Of a stretch of DNA of 64,000 nucleotides, positions 37,139 through 47,449 are shown piece by piece. This stretch comes from DASPLX01 sp035627375 (GTDB taxonomy: Bacteria; Pseudomonadota; Gammaproteobacteria; Burkholderiales; Burkholderiaceae_D). The stretch is taken from the NCBI GenBank assembly GCA_035627375.1, contig DASPLX010000027.1, forward strand, positions 79,566 to 143,565, read 5' to 3'. The position numbers and the translations under genes were made by a program. The notes under the pieces are model-generated. The model saw only the letters and a list, made by a program, of their open reading frames with translations. It made no database searches and was not told the DNA's origin. Position 1 is the stretch's first letter; every line of letters begins with the position of its first letter.

Positions 37139-38344
37139 ATGACCGCCAATGCCAAGCAGAGTTTTTACGCAGCACTCGACCAGAATCTTCACACGCTGCG
37201 CGAACAGGGCCTGTACAAGCCGGAACGCGTGATCGCATCGCGCCAGGGCGCGGAAGTGGTGGTCGACGACGGCCGGACGCTGATCAACATGTGCGCCAAC
37301 AACTACCTCGGCCTGTCGGGCGACGAGCAGATGGTGCTGGCGGCGCATGCGGCGCTCGACAAGTACGGCTACGGCCTGTCGTCGGTGCGCTTCATCTGCG
37401 GTACGCAGACCGTGCACAAGGAGTTGGAGCGCGCGCTGTCCGATTTCCTCGGTCTGGAAGACACGATCCTGTATGCCGCGGCGTTCGATGCCAACGGCGG
37501 CGTGTTCGAGCCGCTGTTCGACGACAACGACGCCATCATTTCCGATGCGCTGAACCACGCCTCGATCATCGACGGCATCCGCCTGTGCAAGGCGGCGCGT
37601 TTCCGCTATCAGCATAACGACATGGCCGACCTGGAAGCGCAGCTGAAGGCAGCCGAAGGCAAGCGCCACAAGGTCATCGTGACCGACGGCGCGTTCTCGA
37701 TGGACGGCACGATCGCCCAGCTCGACAAGATCTGCGACCTGGCGGACCGTTACGGCGCGCTTGTCATGGTCGACGATTCCCACGCCACCGGCTTCCTCGG
37801 CAAGACCGGACGCGGCACGCATGAGCATCACGGCGTCATGGGCCGGGTCGACATCATCACCGGCACGCTCGGCAAGGCCCTCGGCGGCGCCATGGGCGGC
37901 TTCACCTCGGGCCGGCGCGAAGTGATCCAGATGCTGCGCCAGAAATCGCGCCCCTATCTGTTCTCCAACACGCTGGCGCCGGCGATCGCGGGCGCTTCGC
38001 TCGCGGTGCTGGAGCGCTTGTCGAAATCGACCGAGCTGCGCGACCGCCTGCATGCGAACACCGCCTACTTCCGCCGCCGCATCGAGGAAATCGGCTTCAC
38101 GATCAAGCCGGGCACGCATCCGGTGGTGCCGGTCATGCTGTTCGACGCGCCGGTCGCGCAGAAATTCGCGCAGCGCCTCTACGAACTCGGCGTGCTGGCG
38201 AGCGGCTTCTTCTACCCGGTGGTGCCGATGGGCCAGGCGCGCGTGCGCGTGCAGCTGTCGGCGGCGCATACGACGGAACTGCTCGACCGCGCCCTCGCGA
38301 TCTTCGAACAGGCCGGCACCGAACTCGGCATCCTCAAAAAATAA
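37139..38344 (+). CDS. kbl: 2-amino-3-ketobutyrate coenzyme A ligase
   Basis: Kbl splits 2-amino-3-oxobutyrate with CoA into glycine and acetyl-CoA, the second step of threonine breakdown. The 401-residue protein belongs to the PLP-dependent alpha-oxoamine synthases; the PLP lysine is K246 in GTLGKALGG, with DDSHATGFLG before it and the SVRFICGTQ loop near residue 80. ATG at 37139 follows AAGGAAATCCCG. The threonine dehydrogenase gene begins 13 bases after the stop, so the two form an operon. Confidence 0.97.
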   Translation: MTANAKQSFYAALDQNLHTLREQGLYKPERVIASRQGAEVVVDDGRTLINMCANNYLGLSGDEQMVLAAHAALDKYGYGLSSVRFICGTQTVHKELERALSDFLGLEDTILYAAAFDANGGVFEPLFDDNDAIISDALNHASIIDGIRLCKAARFRYQHNDMADLEAQLKAAEGKRHKVIVTDGAFSMDGTIAQLDKICDLADRYGALVMVDDSHATGFLGKTGRGTHEHHGVMGRVDIITGTLGKALGGAMGGFTSGRREVIQMLRQKSRPYLFSNTLAPAIAGASLAVLERLSKSTELRDRLHANTAYFRRRIEEIGFTIKPGTHPVVPVMLFDAPVAQKFAQRLYELGVLASGFFYPVVPMGQARVRVQLSAAHTTELLDRALAIFEQAGTELGILKK

Positions 38345-38357
38345 GGGAGCAGGAACA

Positions 38358-39329
38358 ATGGAACGCATCCTCGTCATCGGCGCCAACGGCCAGATCGGCA
38401 GCGAGCTCGTCGACGCGCTGGCCGCCAAGTACGGCGACAACAACGTGTTCGCCGCCGATATCACGCCGATCAGCCCGTTCGGCGCCAAGCGCTACGAGCG
38501 CATCGACGTGCTCGATATCGAGCGCCTTAAGCAGGCGATCGACAGCCACGACATCACCCAGGTCTATCAGCTGGCGGCCTTGCTGTCGGCCACCGGCGAA
38601 CAGGCGCCGCTGAAGGCCTGGAAGCTCAACATGGACGGCCTCTTGAACATCCTCGAGATCGCCCGCGAGCGCAAGGAAGCCGGCAAGCCGCTGCGCGTGT
38701 TCTGGCCGTCCTCGATCGCCGCCTTCGGTCCGCATACGCCGGCCGTCGACACGCCGCAGCTGACGGTGATGGATCCGACCACGATCTACGGCATTTCCAA
38801 GCAGGCCGGCGAGCGCCTGTGCGAATACTATTTCGCCAAGTTCGGCGTCGACGTGCGCAGCATCCGCTATCCGGGCATCATCAGCTACAAGTCGCCGCCG
38901 GGCGGCGGCACCACCGACTACGCGATCGCGATCTTCCACGCGGCCAAGCGCGGCGAGCGCTATGAATGCTTCCTGTCCGCCGAGACGACGCTGCCGATGA
39001 TCTACATGCCCGACGCGATTCGCGCCACGATCGAGCTGATGGAAGCGCCGGTCGAGCGGATCCGCGTGCGCTCGTCGTACAACGTCGCCGGCATCAGCTT
39101 CAATCCGCGCGAGCTGGCCGACGCGATCAGGCGCCAGTTGCCGAAGTTCGAGATCGGCTACAAGCCGGATTTTCGGCAAGCGATCGCGGCGAGCTGGCCG
39201 CAAAGCATCGACGACACGTATGCGCGCGCCGATTGGGGCTGGCAAGCCGAGGTCGGCCTCGAACGGATGGTGGCCGACATGCTGGCGAATGTGCAGGTAT
39301 CGGGTACGGCGCTGCAGCAAGCCGCATAG
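38358..39329 (+). CDS. SDR-type L-threonine 3-dehydrogenase
   Basis: This 323-residue enzyme is an extended short-chain dehydrogenase, not the zinc-dependent Tdh of E. coli. It has the NAD loop IGANGQIGSEL at the N-terminus and the catalytic YxxxK in YGISKQAGE near residue 143, with PSSIAAFGP before it. It matches the epimerase-like threonine dehydrogenases described from Cupriavidus necator and Flavobacterium. It oxidises threonine to 2-amino-3-oxobutyrate, the substrate of the kbl product, which supports the call. ATG at 38358 follows AGGAACA. Confidence 0.92.
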   Translation: MERILVIGANGQIGSELVDALAAKYGDNNVFAADITPISPFGAKRYERIDVLDIERLKQAIDSHDITQVYQLAALLSATGEQAPLKAWKLNMDGLLNILEIARERKEAGKPLRVFWPSSIAAFGPHTPAVDTPQLTVMDPTTIYGISKQAGERLCEYYFAKFGVDVRSIRYPGIISYKSPPGGGTTDYAIAIFHAAKRGERYECFLSAETTLPMIYMPDAIRATIELMEAPVERIRVRSSYNVAGISFNPRELADAIRRQLPKFEIGYKPDFRQAIAASWPQSIDDTYARADWGWQAEVGLERMVADMLANVQVSGTALQQAA

Positions 39330-39370
39330 GGCGGCGAGCGGGCCGGCAGGCTCGGGAAGTTGACGACCTG

Positions 39371-39420
39371 ACAGGGAATTCGCTCTGGCGTTTGCAAGGG
39401 ATGCCAGCGGAATTCCCTGT
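39371..39420 (+). terminator. Long hairpin after the threonine dehydrogenase gene
   Basis: Outer stem ACAGGGAATTC/GAATTCCCTGT (39371-39381, 39410-39420) and inner CTGGC/GCCAG. Only TT follows, so it is a weak intrinsic terminator or a message-end stabiliser. Confidence 0.6.
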
Positions 39421-39475
39421 TTGCGTCGATAGTCGTTATTTGCCGCGAAAGTGCCTTTGTCGCATTGCAGCAAGC

Positions 39476-39481
39476 TATAAT
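39476..39481 (+). promoter_or_regulatory. Consensus -10 element upstream of thrC
   Basis: TATAAT 40 bases before the thrC start; the -35 region is poor. It suggests that thrC has its own promoter, independent of hom and kbl. Confidence 0.5.
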
Positions 39482-39521
39482 GGCCGCAACTCCGCGATTC
39501 CCAACCACTGCCTTCAGACCC

Positions 39522-40982
39522 ATGCAATACATCTCCACGCGCGGCCAGGCACCGGCCCAATCGTTTTCCCAGATCTTGCTCGGCGGCCTTGCCCCGGACG
39601 GCGGCCTCTACCTGCCGGCCGAGTATCCGAAAATCAGCGGCGCCGAACTCGACGCCTGGCGCAAGCTGTCCTATGCCGATCTGGCGCTGGAGATCCTGAA
39701 GAAATTCGCTACCGACATTCCCGCTGCCGACCTTCAGGCCCTGGCGCGCAAGACCTATACGGCCGATATCTATCGCAATGCGCGACCCGACGAGCGCGCG
39801 GAAGACATCACCCCGTTGCGCACGCTGGAGGACAAGGATGGCCGCAGGCTGGTCTTGCAAGCCTTGTCGAACGGCCCGACGCTCGCCTTCAAGGATATGG
39901 CGATGCAATTGCTCGGCAACCTGTTCGAGCATGCGTTGGCGCTGCAGAATTCGGAACTGAACATCTTCGGCGCGACCTCGGGCGATACCGGCAGCGCCGC
40001 CGAATACGCGATGCGCGGCAAGAAAGGCATCCGCGTCTTCATGCTGTCGCCGCACAAGAAGATGAGCGCGTTCCAGACCGCGCAGATGTTCAGCCTGCAA
40101 GATCCGAACATTTTCAACATTGCCGTCGAAGGCGTGTTCGACGATTGCCAGGACATGGTCAAGGCAGTGTCGAACGATCTCGAATTCAAGGCGCGCCAGA
40201 AGATCGGCACCGTCAATTCGATCAACTGGGCGCGCGTGGTGGCGCAAGTCGTGTACTACTTCCGCGGCTACCTCGCAGCCACGACGAGCAACGAGCAAAA
40301 GGTCTCTTTCACCGTCCCGTCCGGCAACTTCGGCAACATCTGCGCCGGCCATATCGCACGCATGATGGGGCTGCCCATCGATAAGCTGGTCGTCGCCACC
40401 AACGAGAACGACGTCCTCGACGAATTCTTCCGCACCGGCGTCTACCGTGTGCGCAAGGCGGCCGAGACCTATCACACGACCAGTCCGAGCATGGACATCA
40501 GCAAGGCTTCGAACTTCGAGCGTTTCGTGTACGACCTCCTGGGCGGCGATGCCGCGCGCCTGCGCGCCTTGTTCAAGAAGGTCGAGACCCATGGCGGTTT
40601 CGATCTGTCCGGCAAGCCGGGCAGCGACGGCGACGAGTTCGGCAAGGTCGCGCAATTCGGCTTCGTGTCCGGCAAGTCGGTGCATGCCGACCGTATCGCG
40701 ACGATCCGCGATGTCCACGCCCGATACGGAATCGCCATCGACACCCATACCGCCGACGGCGTCAAGGTCGCGCGCGAACATGCGGTGGCCGGCGTGCCGA
40801 TGATCGTGCTCGAGACGGCCTTGCCGGCGAAGTTCAACGAAACGATCCGCGAAGCGCTCGGCCGCGACGCCGAACGTCCGGCCGGTTTCGAGAATATCGA
40901 AGCCTTGCCGCAACGCTTCGACGTCATGCCGGCCGATGTGCAAAGGGTCAAGGCCTACATCGCGGAGCGCACGGGTCTGTAA
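39522..40982 (+). CDS. thrC: Threonine synthase
   Basis: ThrC turns O-phosphohomoserine into threonine with PLP. The 486-residue product belongs to the longer fungal/proteobacterial subgroup (class II). The PLP lysine is K124 in PTLAFKDMA, with the FGATSGDTGSAAEYA phosphate-binding segment near residue 150. ATG at 39522 begins MQYISTRGQAP, the family start. It opens a run with moeA, gmhA, moaD and moaE. Confidence 0.97.
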   Translation: MQYISTRGQAPAQSFSQILLGGLAPDGGLYLPAEYPKISGAELDAWRKLSYADLALEILKKFATDIPAADLQALARKTYTADIYRNARPDERAEDITPLRTLEDKDGRRLVLQALSNGPTLAFKDMAMQLLGNLFEHALALQNSELNIFGATSGDTGSAAEYAMRGKKGIRVFMLSPHKKMSAFQTAQMFSLQDPNIFNIAVEGVFDDCQDMVKAVSNDLEFKARQKIGTVNSINWARVVAQVVYYFRGYLAATTSNEQKVSFTVPSGNFGNICAGHIARMMGLPIDKLVVATNENDVLDEFFRTGVYRVRKAAETYHTTSPSMDISKASNFERFVYDLLGGDAARLRALFKKVETHGGFDLSGKPGSDGDEFGKVAQFGFVSGKSVHADRIATIRDVHARYGIAIDTHTADGVKVAREHAVAGVPMIVLETALPAKFNETIREALGRDAERPAGFENIEALPQRFDVMPADVQRVKAYIAERTGL

Positions 40983-41094
40983 CAAGCTCCGGCGGGCGGC
41001 CGAGCGCGCCGGATGGCGCAGTCCTTCCGGCCGCTTCGCCCGCCCGGCGCAACGGGATTACAATCTTGGCTCCACCCATCTTCCGAAGCCAGGC

Positions 41095-42327
41095 ATGATC
41101 GACAAGAAACCCATGCTGAGCGCGCAACAGGCGCTCGATTTCCTGCTTTCCGCCGTGCGGCCGATCGCGGACACGGAATCCGTATCCGCGCTCGACGCCA
41201 ACGGCCGCACGCTCGCCGTTGCGCAGACTTCGCAACTGAACGTGCCGCCGATGGACAATACCCAGATGGATGGCTACGCGGTGCGCGCGGCCGACTGCGC
41301 CAGCGGCGATGCCCGGTTAAGGATCGCGCAGCGCATTCCCGCCGGCCAGGTCGGACAACCCTTGCAGCCGGGTACGGCGGCCCGCATTTTCACGGGCGCG
41401 ATGATTCCGGAAGGCGCCGACGCCGTCGTCATGCAGGAAATGTGCGAGGCGGACGGCGAATTCGTTACCGTCAGGCACACGCCCAAGGAAGGGGAGTGGA
41501 TCCGCCGCACCGGCGAGGACATTCGCGCCGGCAGCGTCATTCTCCCGGCTGGCACGCGCTTGCGGGCGCAGGAGCTCGGCCTTGCCGCCTCGGTCGGCTT
41601 GGCGGCCCTGCCGGTCGCGAGGCGGCCGCGCATCGCCGTGTTCTTCACCGGCGACGAACTCGCGATGCCGGGCGAGGCGCTGAAGCCGGGCGCGATCTAC
41701 AACTCGAACCGCTTCCTCCTGCGCGGGTTGCTGCAGAACCTCGGCTGCGACGTCTCCGACTACGGCATCGTGCCGGATACGCTGGCCGATACGCGCGAGA
41801 CGCTGCGCCGCGCCGCCTTGCACAACGACCTGATCATCACGTCGGGCGGCGTCTCGGTCGGCGAGGAAGACCATATCAAGCCTGCGGTCGAGGCCGAAGG
41901 CCGGATCGACATGTGGCAGATCGCGATCAAACCCGGCAAGCCGCTCGCGTTCGGCGAAGTCCGGCGCGAGGCCTCCGGCGGCGGTTCCGCGTTCTTCATC
42001 GGCTTGCCCGGCAATCCGGTATCGAGCTTAGTCACCTTCCTGCTGTTCGTGCGGCCCTTCATCCTGCGCCTGCAAGGCGCGGCTGACGTCGCGCCGAAGA
42101 CTTTCATGCTGCGCGCCGATTTCGCCTGGCCCAAGGCCGACAAGCGCAACGAGTTCCTGCGCGCCCGGATCAACGCGAATGGCGGACTCGATCTGTTCCC
42201 GAATCAGGGTTCGGCGGTGCTGACCTCGACCGTCTGGGGCGACGGCTTGGTCGACAACCCCCCGGGACAGACCATCGCCCAGGGCGACATGGTGAAGTTC
42301 CTGCCGTTCGCCGAATTGCTCCATTAA
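41095..42327 (+). CDS. moeA: Molybdopterin molybdenumtransferase
   Basis: MoeA inserts molybdate into adenylylated molybdopterin, giving the active cofactor. The 410-residue protein has the usual domains: MDNTQMDGYAV near residue 55, the FTGAMIPEGADAVVMQE segment near residue 100, GDEL near residue 185 and the ITSGGVSVGEEDHIK motif near residue 245. ATG at 41095 gives the family length. It follows thrC after 112 bases, an association common in Burkholderiales. Confidence 0.95.
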   Translation: MIDKKPMLSAQQALDFLLSAVRPIADTESVSALDANGRTLAVAQTSQLNVPPMDNTQMDGYAVRAADCASGDARLRIAQRIPAGQVGQPLQPGTAARIFTGAMIPEGADAVVMQEMCEADGEFVTVRHTPKEGEWIRRTGEDIRAGSVILPAGTRLRAQELGLAASVGLAALPVARRPRIAVFFTGDELAMPGEALKPGAIYNSNRFLLRGLLQNLGCDVSDYGIVPDTLADTRETLRRAALHNDLIITSGGVSVGEEDHIKPAVEAEGRIDMWQIAIKPGKPLAFGEVRREASGGGSAFFIGLPGNPVSSLVTFLLFVRPFILRLQGAADVAPKTFMLRADFAWPKADKRNEFLRARINANGGLDLFPNQGSAVLTSTVWGDGLVDNPPGQTIAQGDMVKFLPFAELLH

Positions 42328-42355
42328 TTGTCCTATCGGGTCGAAGGAAGCCGCG

Positions 42356-42952
42356 ATGATCACCCATATCGAAGCCAGCCTGCGCGAAGCGCAATCGGCG
42401 CTCGAAAACCTGCTGGCCGATCGCGCCGCGCTGGCGAACGTGGAACGCGCCGCCGAGCTGCTGGTCGCGACCTTCGAGCACGGAGGGCATGTCTATTCCT
42501 GCGGCAATGGCGGCTCGATGTGCGATGCCATGCATTTCGCGGAAGAGCTCAGCGGCCGCTATCGGAACAATCGCAAGGGTCTGGGCGCGATCGCGATGAG
42601 CGACGCCGGCCATCTGACCTGCGCCGCCAACGATTTCGGATACGCGCAGGTGTTCGCGCGTTACGTCGAGGCGCAAGGCCGCGCCGGCGATTGCCTGCTG
42701 GCGATCAGCACCAGCGGCACCAGCAAGAGCATCGTGCTGGCCGCCGCCAAGGCGAAAGAACTCGGCATGCGGGTGATCGCCATGACGGGCAGGCCGGGCA
42801 CGCCCTTGCACGACATCGCCGATGTCTGCATCTGCACGCCGGGAGGCGCGTTCGCCGATCGCGTGCAAGAGCTCCACATCAAGGTGATACACATCCTGAT
42901 CGAACTCGTGGAACGACGCCTGTTTCCGGAGAATTACGCAGGCGAAGCCTAG
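42356..42952 (+). CDS. gmhA: Phosphoheptose isomerase
   Basis: GmhA converts sedoheptulose 7-phosphate to D-glycero-D-manno-heptose 7-phosphate for the lipopolysaccharide inner core. The 198-residue SIS-domain protein aligns closely with E. coli GmhA through SCGNGGSMCDAMHFAEEL, ISTSGTSKSIV and LHIKVIHILIELVE. The gene lies between moeA and moaD, unrelated to the molybdenum cofactor. A DiaA-like role in replication control is the main alternative for SIS proteins of this type, but the CDAMHFAEEL signature favours GmhA. Confidence 0.88.
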   Translation: MITHIEASLREAQSALENLLADRAALANVERAAELLVATFEHGGHVYSCGNGGSMCDAMHFAEELSGRYRNNRKGLGAIAMSDAGHLTCAANDFGYAQVFARYVEAQGRAGDCLLAISTSGTSKSIVLAAAKAKELGMRVIAMTGRPGTPLHDIADVCICTPGGAFADRVQELHIKVIHILIELVERRLFPENYAGEA

Positions 42953-42959
42953 AACCATC

Positions 42960-43217
42960 ATGAACATTCAACTCCGCTTTTTCGCCAGCGTGCGCGAAAA
43001 ACTCGGCACTGCGCAAGAGTCCGTCGCGCTGCCCGACCATGTGCAAACGGTGGGCGACGTGCGCGCCTGGCTGCGCGAGCGCGGCGGCCCATGGGCCGAG
43101 ACGCTGGCCGAGGGACGCGCCCTGCGCATGGCGTGCAACCAGGTGATGACCGATGCCGGCGCGAAGATCAGCGACGGCTGCGAAGTCGCCTTCTTTCCGC
43201 CGGTCACCGGCGGTTGA
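42960..43217 (+). CDS. moaD: Molybdopterin synthase sulfur carrier subunit
   Basis: An 85-residue ubiquitin-fold protein that ends in the required Gly-Gly (PPVTGG), which is thiocarboxylated and delivers sulfur to MoaE. The start MNIQLRFFASVREKLG is typical. It lies 7 bases after gmhA and 16 bases before moaE. Confidence 0.95.
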   Translation: MNIQLRFFASVREKLGTAQESVALPDHVQTVGDVRAWLRERGGPWAETLAEGRALRMACNQVMTDAGAKISDGCEVAFFPPVTGG

Positions 43218-43233
43218 ACGACAGGAGAGCGCC

Positions 43234-43728
43234 ATGCCGATCCGTGTCCAAACCGAGGACTTCGATCTCGGCGCCGAGGTGGCGAAGCTGCGCGCCGGCG
43301 ACCGCCGGGTCGGAGCCGTGTGCAGCTTCATCGGCACGGTGCGCGACATGAACGAAGGCGCGCAGGTGGCCGAGATGGAGCTGGAGCACTATCCCGGCAT
43401 GACCGAGAAGGCGCTCGAGGATATCGTCGCGCGGGCCAAGGCGCGCTGGAATATCTACGATGCGCTGGTGATCCATCGCGTCGGACCCCTGAAGCCGCTC
43501 GACCAGATCGTGCTGGTCGCCGTCACGTCCGCGCATCGCGGCGAATCCTTCGCCGCCTGCGAATTCATCATGGATTACCTCAAGACCCAGGCGCCGTTCT
43601 GGAAGAAGGAGCAGACGCCGGCGGGCGCGCGCTGGGTCGATGCCCGCGCGGCCGACGACCGCGCGCTCGAAAAATGGGGAATCGAATCCGGGAATGCCGA
43701 AGCGCCGAACGGCGCCGACAAGACGTGA
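43234..43728 (+). CDS. moaE: Molybdopterin synthase catalytic subunit
   Basis: MoaE converts precursor Z to molybdopterin using sulfur from MoaD. The 164-residue protein carries SFIGTVRDMNEG near residue 30, VIHRVGPLKPLD near residue 80 and the catalytic lysines in DYLKTQAPFWKKE near residue 115. ATG at 43234 follows AGGAGAGCGCC. Its stop overlaps the GTG of crcB. Confidence 0.96.
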   Translation: MPIRVQTEDFDLGAEVAKLRAGDRRVGAVCSFIGTVRDMNEGAQVAEMELEHYPGMTEKALEDIVARAKARWNIYDALVIHRVGPLKPLDQIVLVAVTSAHRGESFAACEFIMDYLKTQAPFWKKEQTPAGARWVDARAADDRALEKWGIESGNAEAPNGADKT

Positions 43729-44099
43729 GCTGGCTCGCCGTCGGCCTAGGCGCGATGCTGGGCGCATGGCTGCGCTGGGGCCTCGGCATCTGGGGCAACG
43801 AGTTGCATACGCACTTGCCGTTCGGTACGCTCGTCGCGAATCTTGCCGGCGGCTACCTCGTCGGGCTGGCGGTGGCCTTCTTCCATGCGCATCCGGCGGT
43901 CTCGCCCGAGTGGCGGCTGTTTCTCATCACCGGCTTTCTCGGCGGCCTGACCACCTTTTCGTCGTTCTCGGCGGAATCGGTGCTCCTCTTGCAGCGCGGC
44001 GAGTACCTCTGTGCCTTCGGCCATACCTTGCTGCATCTGGCGGGATCGATCGGATTCTGCATCGCCGGTTTCGCGACTTATCGCGCTGCCGCGGCCTAA
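43725..44099 (+). CDS. crcB: Fluoride ion channel CrcB (Fluc)
   Basis: A 124-residue inner-membrane protein with four hydrophobic helices; pairs of these form the double-barrelled channel that exports fluoride. Signature residues are in FGTLVANLAGG and the GGLTTFSSFSAES motif with the conserved phenylalanines and the central threonine-serine track. The start is GTG at 43725, overlapping the moaE stop (GTGA), so it is translated with moaE. No fluoride riboswitch is seen, consistent with operon expression. Confidence 0.93.
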   Translation: MSWLAVGLGAMLGAWLRWGLGIWGNELHTHLPFGTLVANLAGGYLVGLAVAFFHAHPAVSPEWRLFLITGFLGGLTTFSSFSAESVLLLQRGEYLCAFGHTLLHLAGSIGFCIAGFATYRAAAA

Positions 44100-44116
44100 G
44101 ACTCCAGAGACAAGGC

Positions 44117-44656
44117 TCAATTGAGCACGCGCGGCCCGGCGCCGCCGGCGGCCATGCCCGGCAGGACCAGCTCGATGTCCCAGTCGGCCTTCTTGACCGC
44201 TTCCTGCAGCAGCGTGCAAAAACCGTGCAGCATGGTCGCGGTGAACGCGACTTCGAAGGAGCCGCGGCCCGGGGAGACGAAATCGATGCGCAGCGGCCGG
44301 TCGGCATCGATCGCCAGGTGGGCCGCCGTGATCAGGAGCGGCGCGTCGCCGAGCGGAAAACTGTCGGCCGCCGCCTCGAACGGCGCATCGAAGCCGCCGG
44401 CTTCGCGAATCTCGGACACCGAGGCTTCGTGCCCCATGCCGACGAGCTCGGCGCTGGCATGCGCCGCTGCCGGCTGCGCCAGCGCCACCTGTTTCTCCAT
44501 GGTCTGCAGTACGCCGGGCCAGAAATTCCGCACGAAACGGCGCGTCAGCCAGGAGCGGATTTCCTGCAGTCCGCCTTGCCCGTCCTTGAACGATACGCGG
44601 AACAGCAGCCGATCCTCCTCGACTTGATAACTCAATTGAATTTGATGCAGGTCCAT
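44117..44656 (-). CDS. Conserved hypothetical protein
   Basis: A 179-residue protein I cannot assign. From ATG at 44656 it begins MDLHQIQLSYQVEEDRLLFRVSF, with no signal peptide or membrane helix, then a mixed alpha/beta sequence containing LTRRFVRNFWPGVLQTMEKQ and, near the end, FEVAFTATMLHGFCTLLQEAV. High GC in third positions and a steady codon pattern support it as a real gene. It is convergent with crcB and divergent from clpB, and is shaped like a cytoplasmic housekeeping protein of betaproteobacteria. Confidence 0.7.
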   Translation of the reverse strand: MDLHQIQLSYQVEEDRLLFRVSFKDGQGGLQEIRSWLTRRFVRNFWPGVLQTMEKQVALAQPAAAHASAELVGMGHEASVSEIREAGGFDAPFEAAADSFPLGDAPLLITAAHLAIDADRPLRIDFVSPGRGSFEVAFTATMLHGFCTLLQEAVKKADWDIELVLPGMAAGGAGPRVLN

Positions 44657-44722
44657 CTTGTTGGCACCGGCGTAAGACGGCAATTGGCAAAACATCATCG
44701 CCTGCCCCGCGCGAAATCCTTT

Positions 44723-44750
44723 CTTGAAATGTGGTCGCCCGGCCTTATGT
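44723..44750 (+). promoter_or_regulatory. Sigma-32-like (heat-shock) promoter for clpB
   Basis: CTTGAAA at 44723-44729 is an exact match to the RpoH -35 consensus. After 13 bases CCTTATGT follows (44743-44750), a partial match to CCCCATxT. It lies 34 bases before the clpB start. Confidence 0.65.
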
Positions 44751-44783
44751 TGATGTCAACCTAAAATCTTTCCGGAGTGATCC

Positions 44784-47369
<2,586 letters not shown>

Positions 47370-47392
47370 GTTCTTGCGCAACGGACGAAAAC

Positions 47393-47428
47393 AACGGGGC
47401 GAGCATTTCGGTGCTCGCCCCGTTTTTT
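47393..47428 (+). terminator. Rho-independent terminator after clpB
   Basis: Stem AACGGGGCGAGCA/TGCTCGCCCCGTT (47393-47405, 47412-47424) followed by T-run to 47428. On the reverse strand TTGTTTT follows the stem, so it may also serve the convergent peptidase gene. Confidence 0.92.
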
Positions 47429-47449
47429 CATGGCCCGGTAGGGTGCCGG

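Noticed and set aside
43201..43725. A fluoride riboswitch for crcB.
   Set aside because: crcB overlaps moaE, leaving no leader in which the switch could lie.
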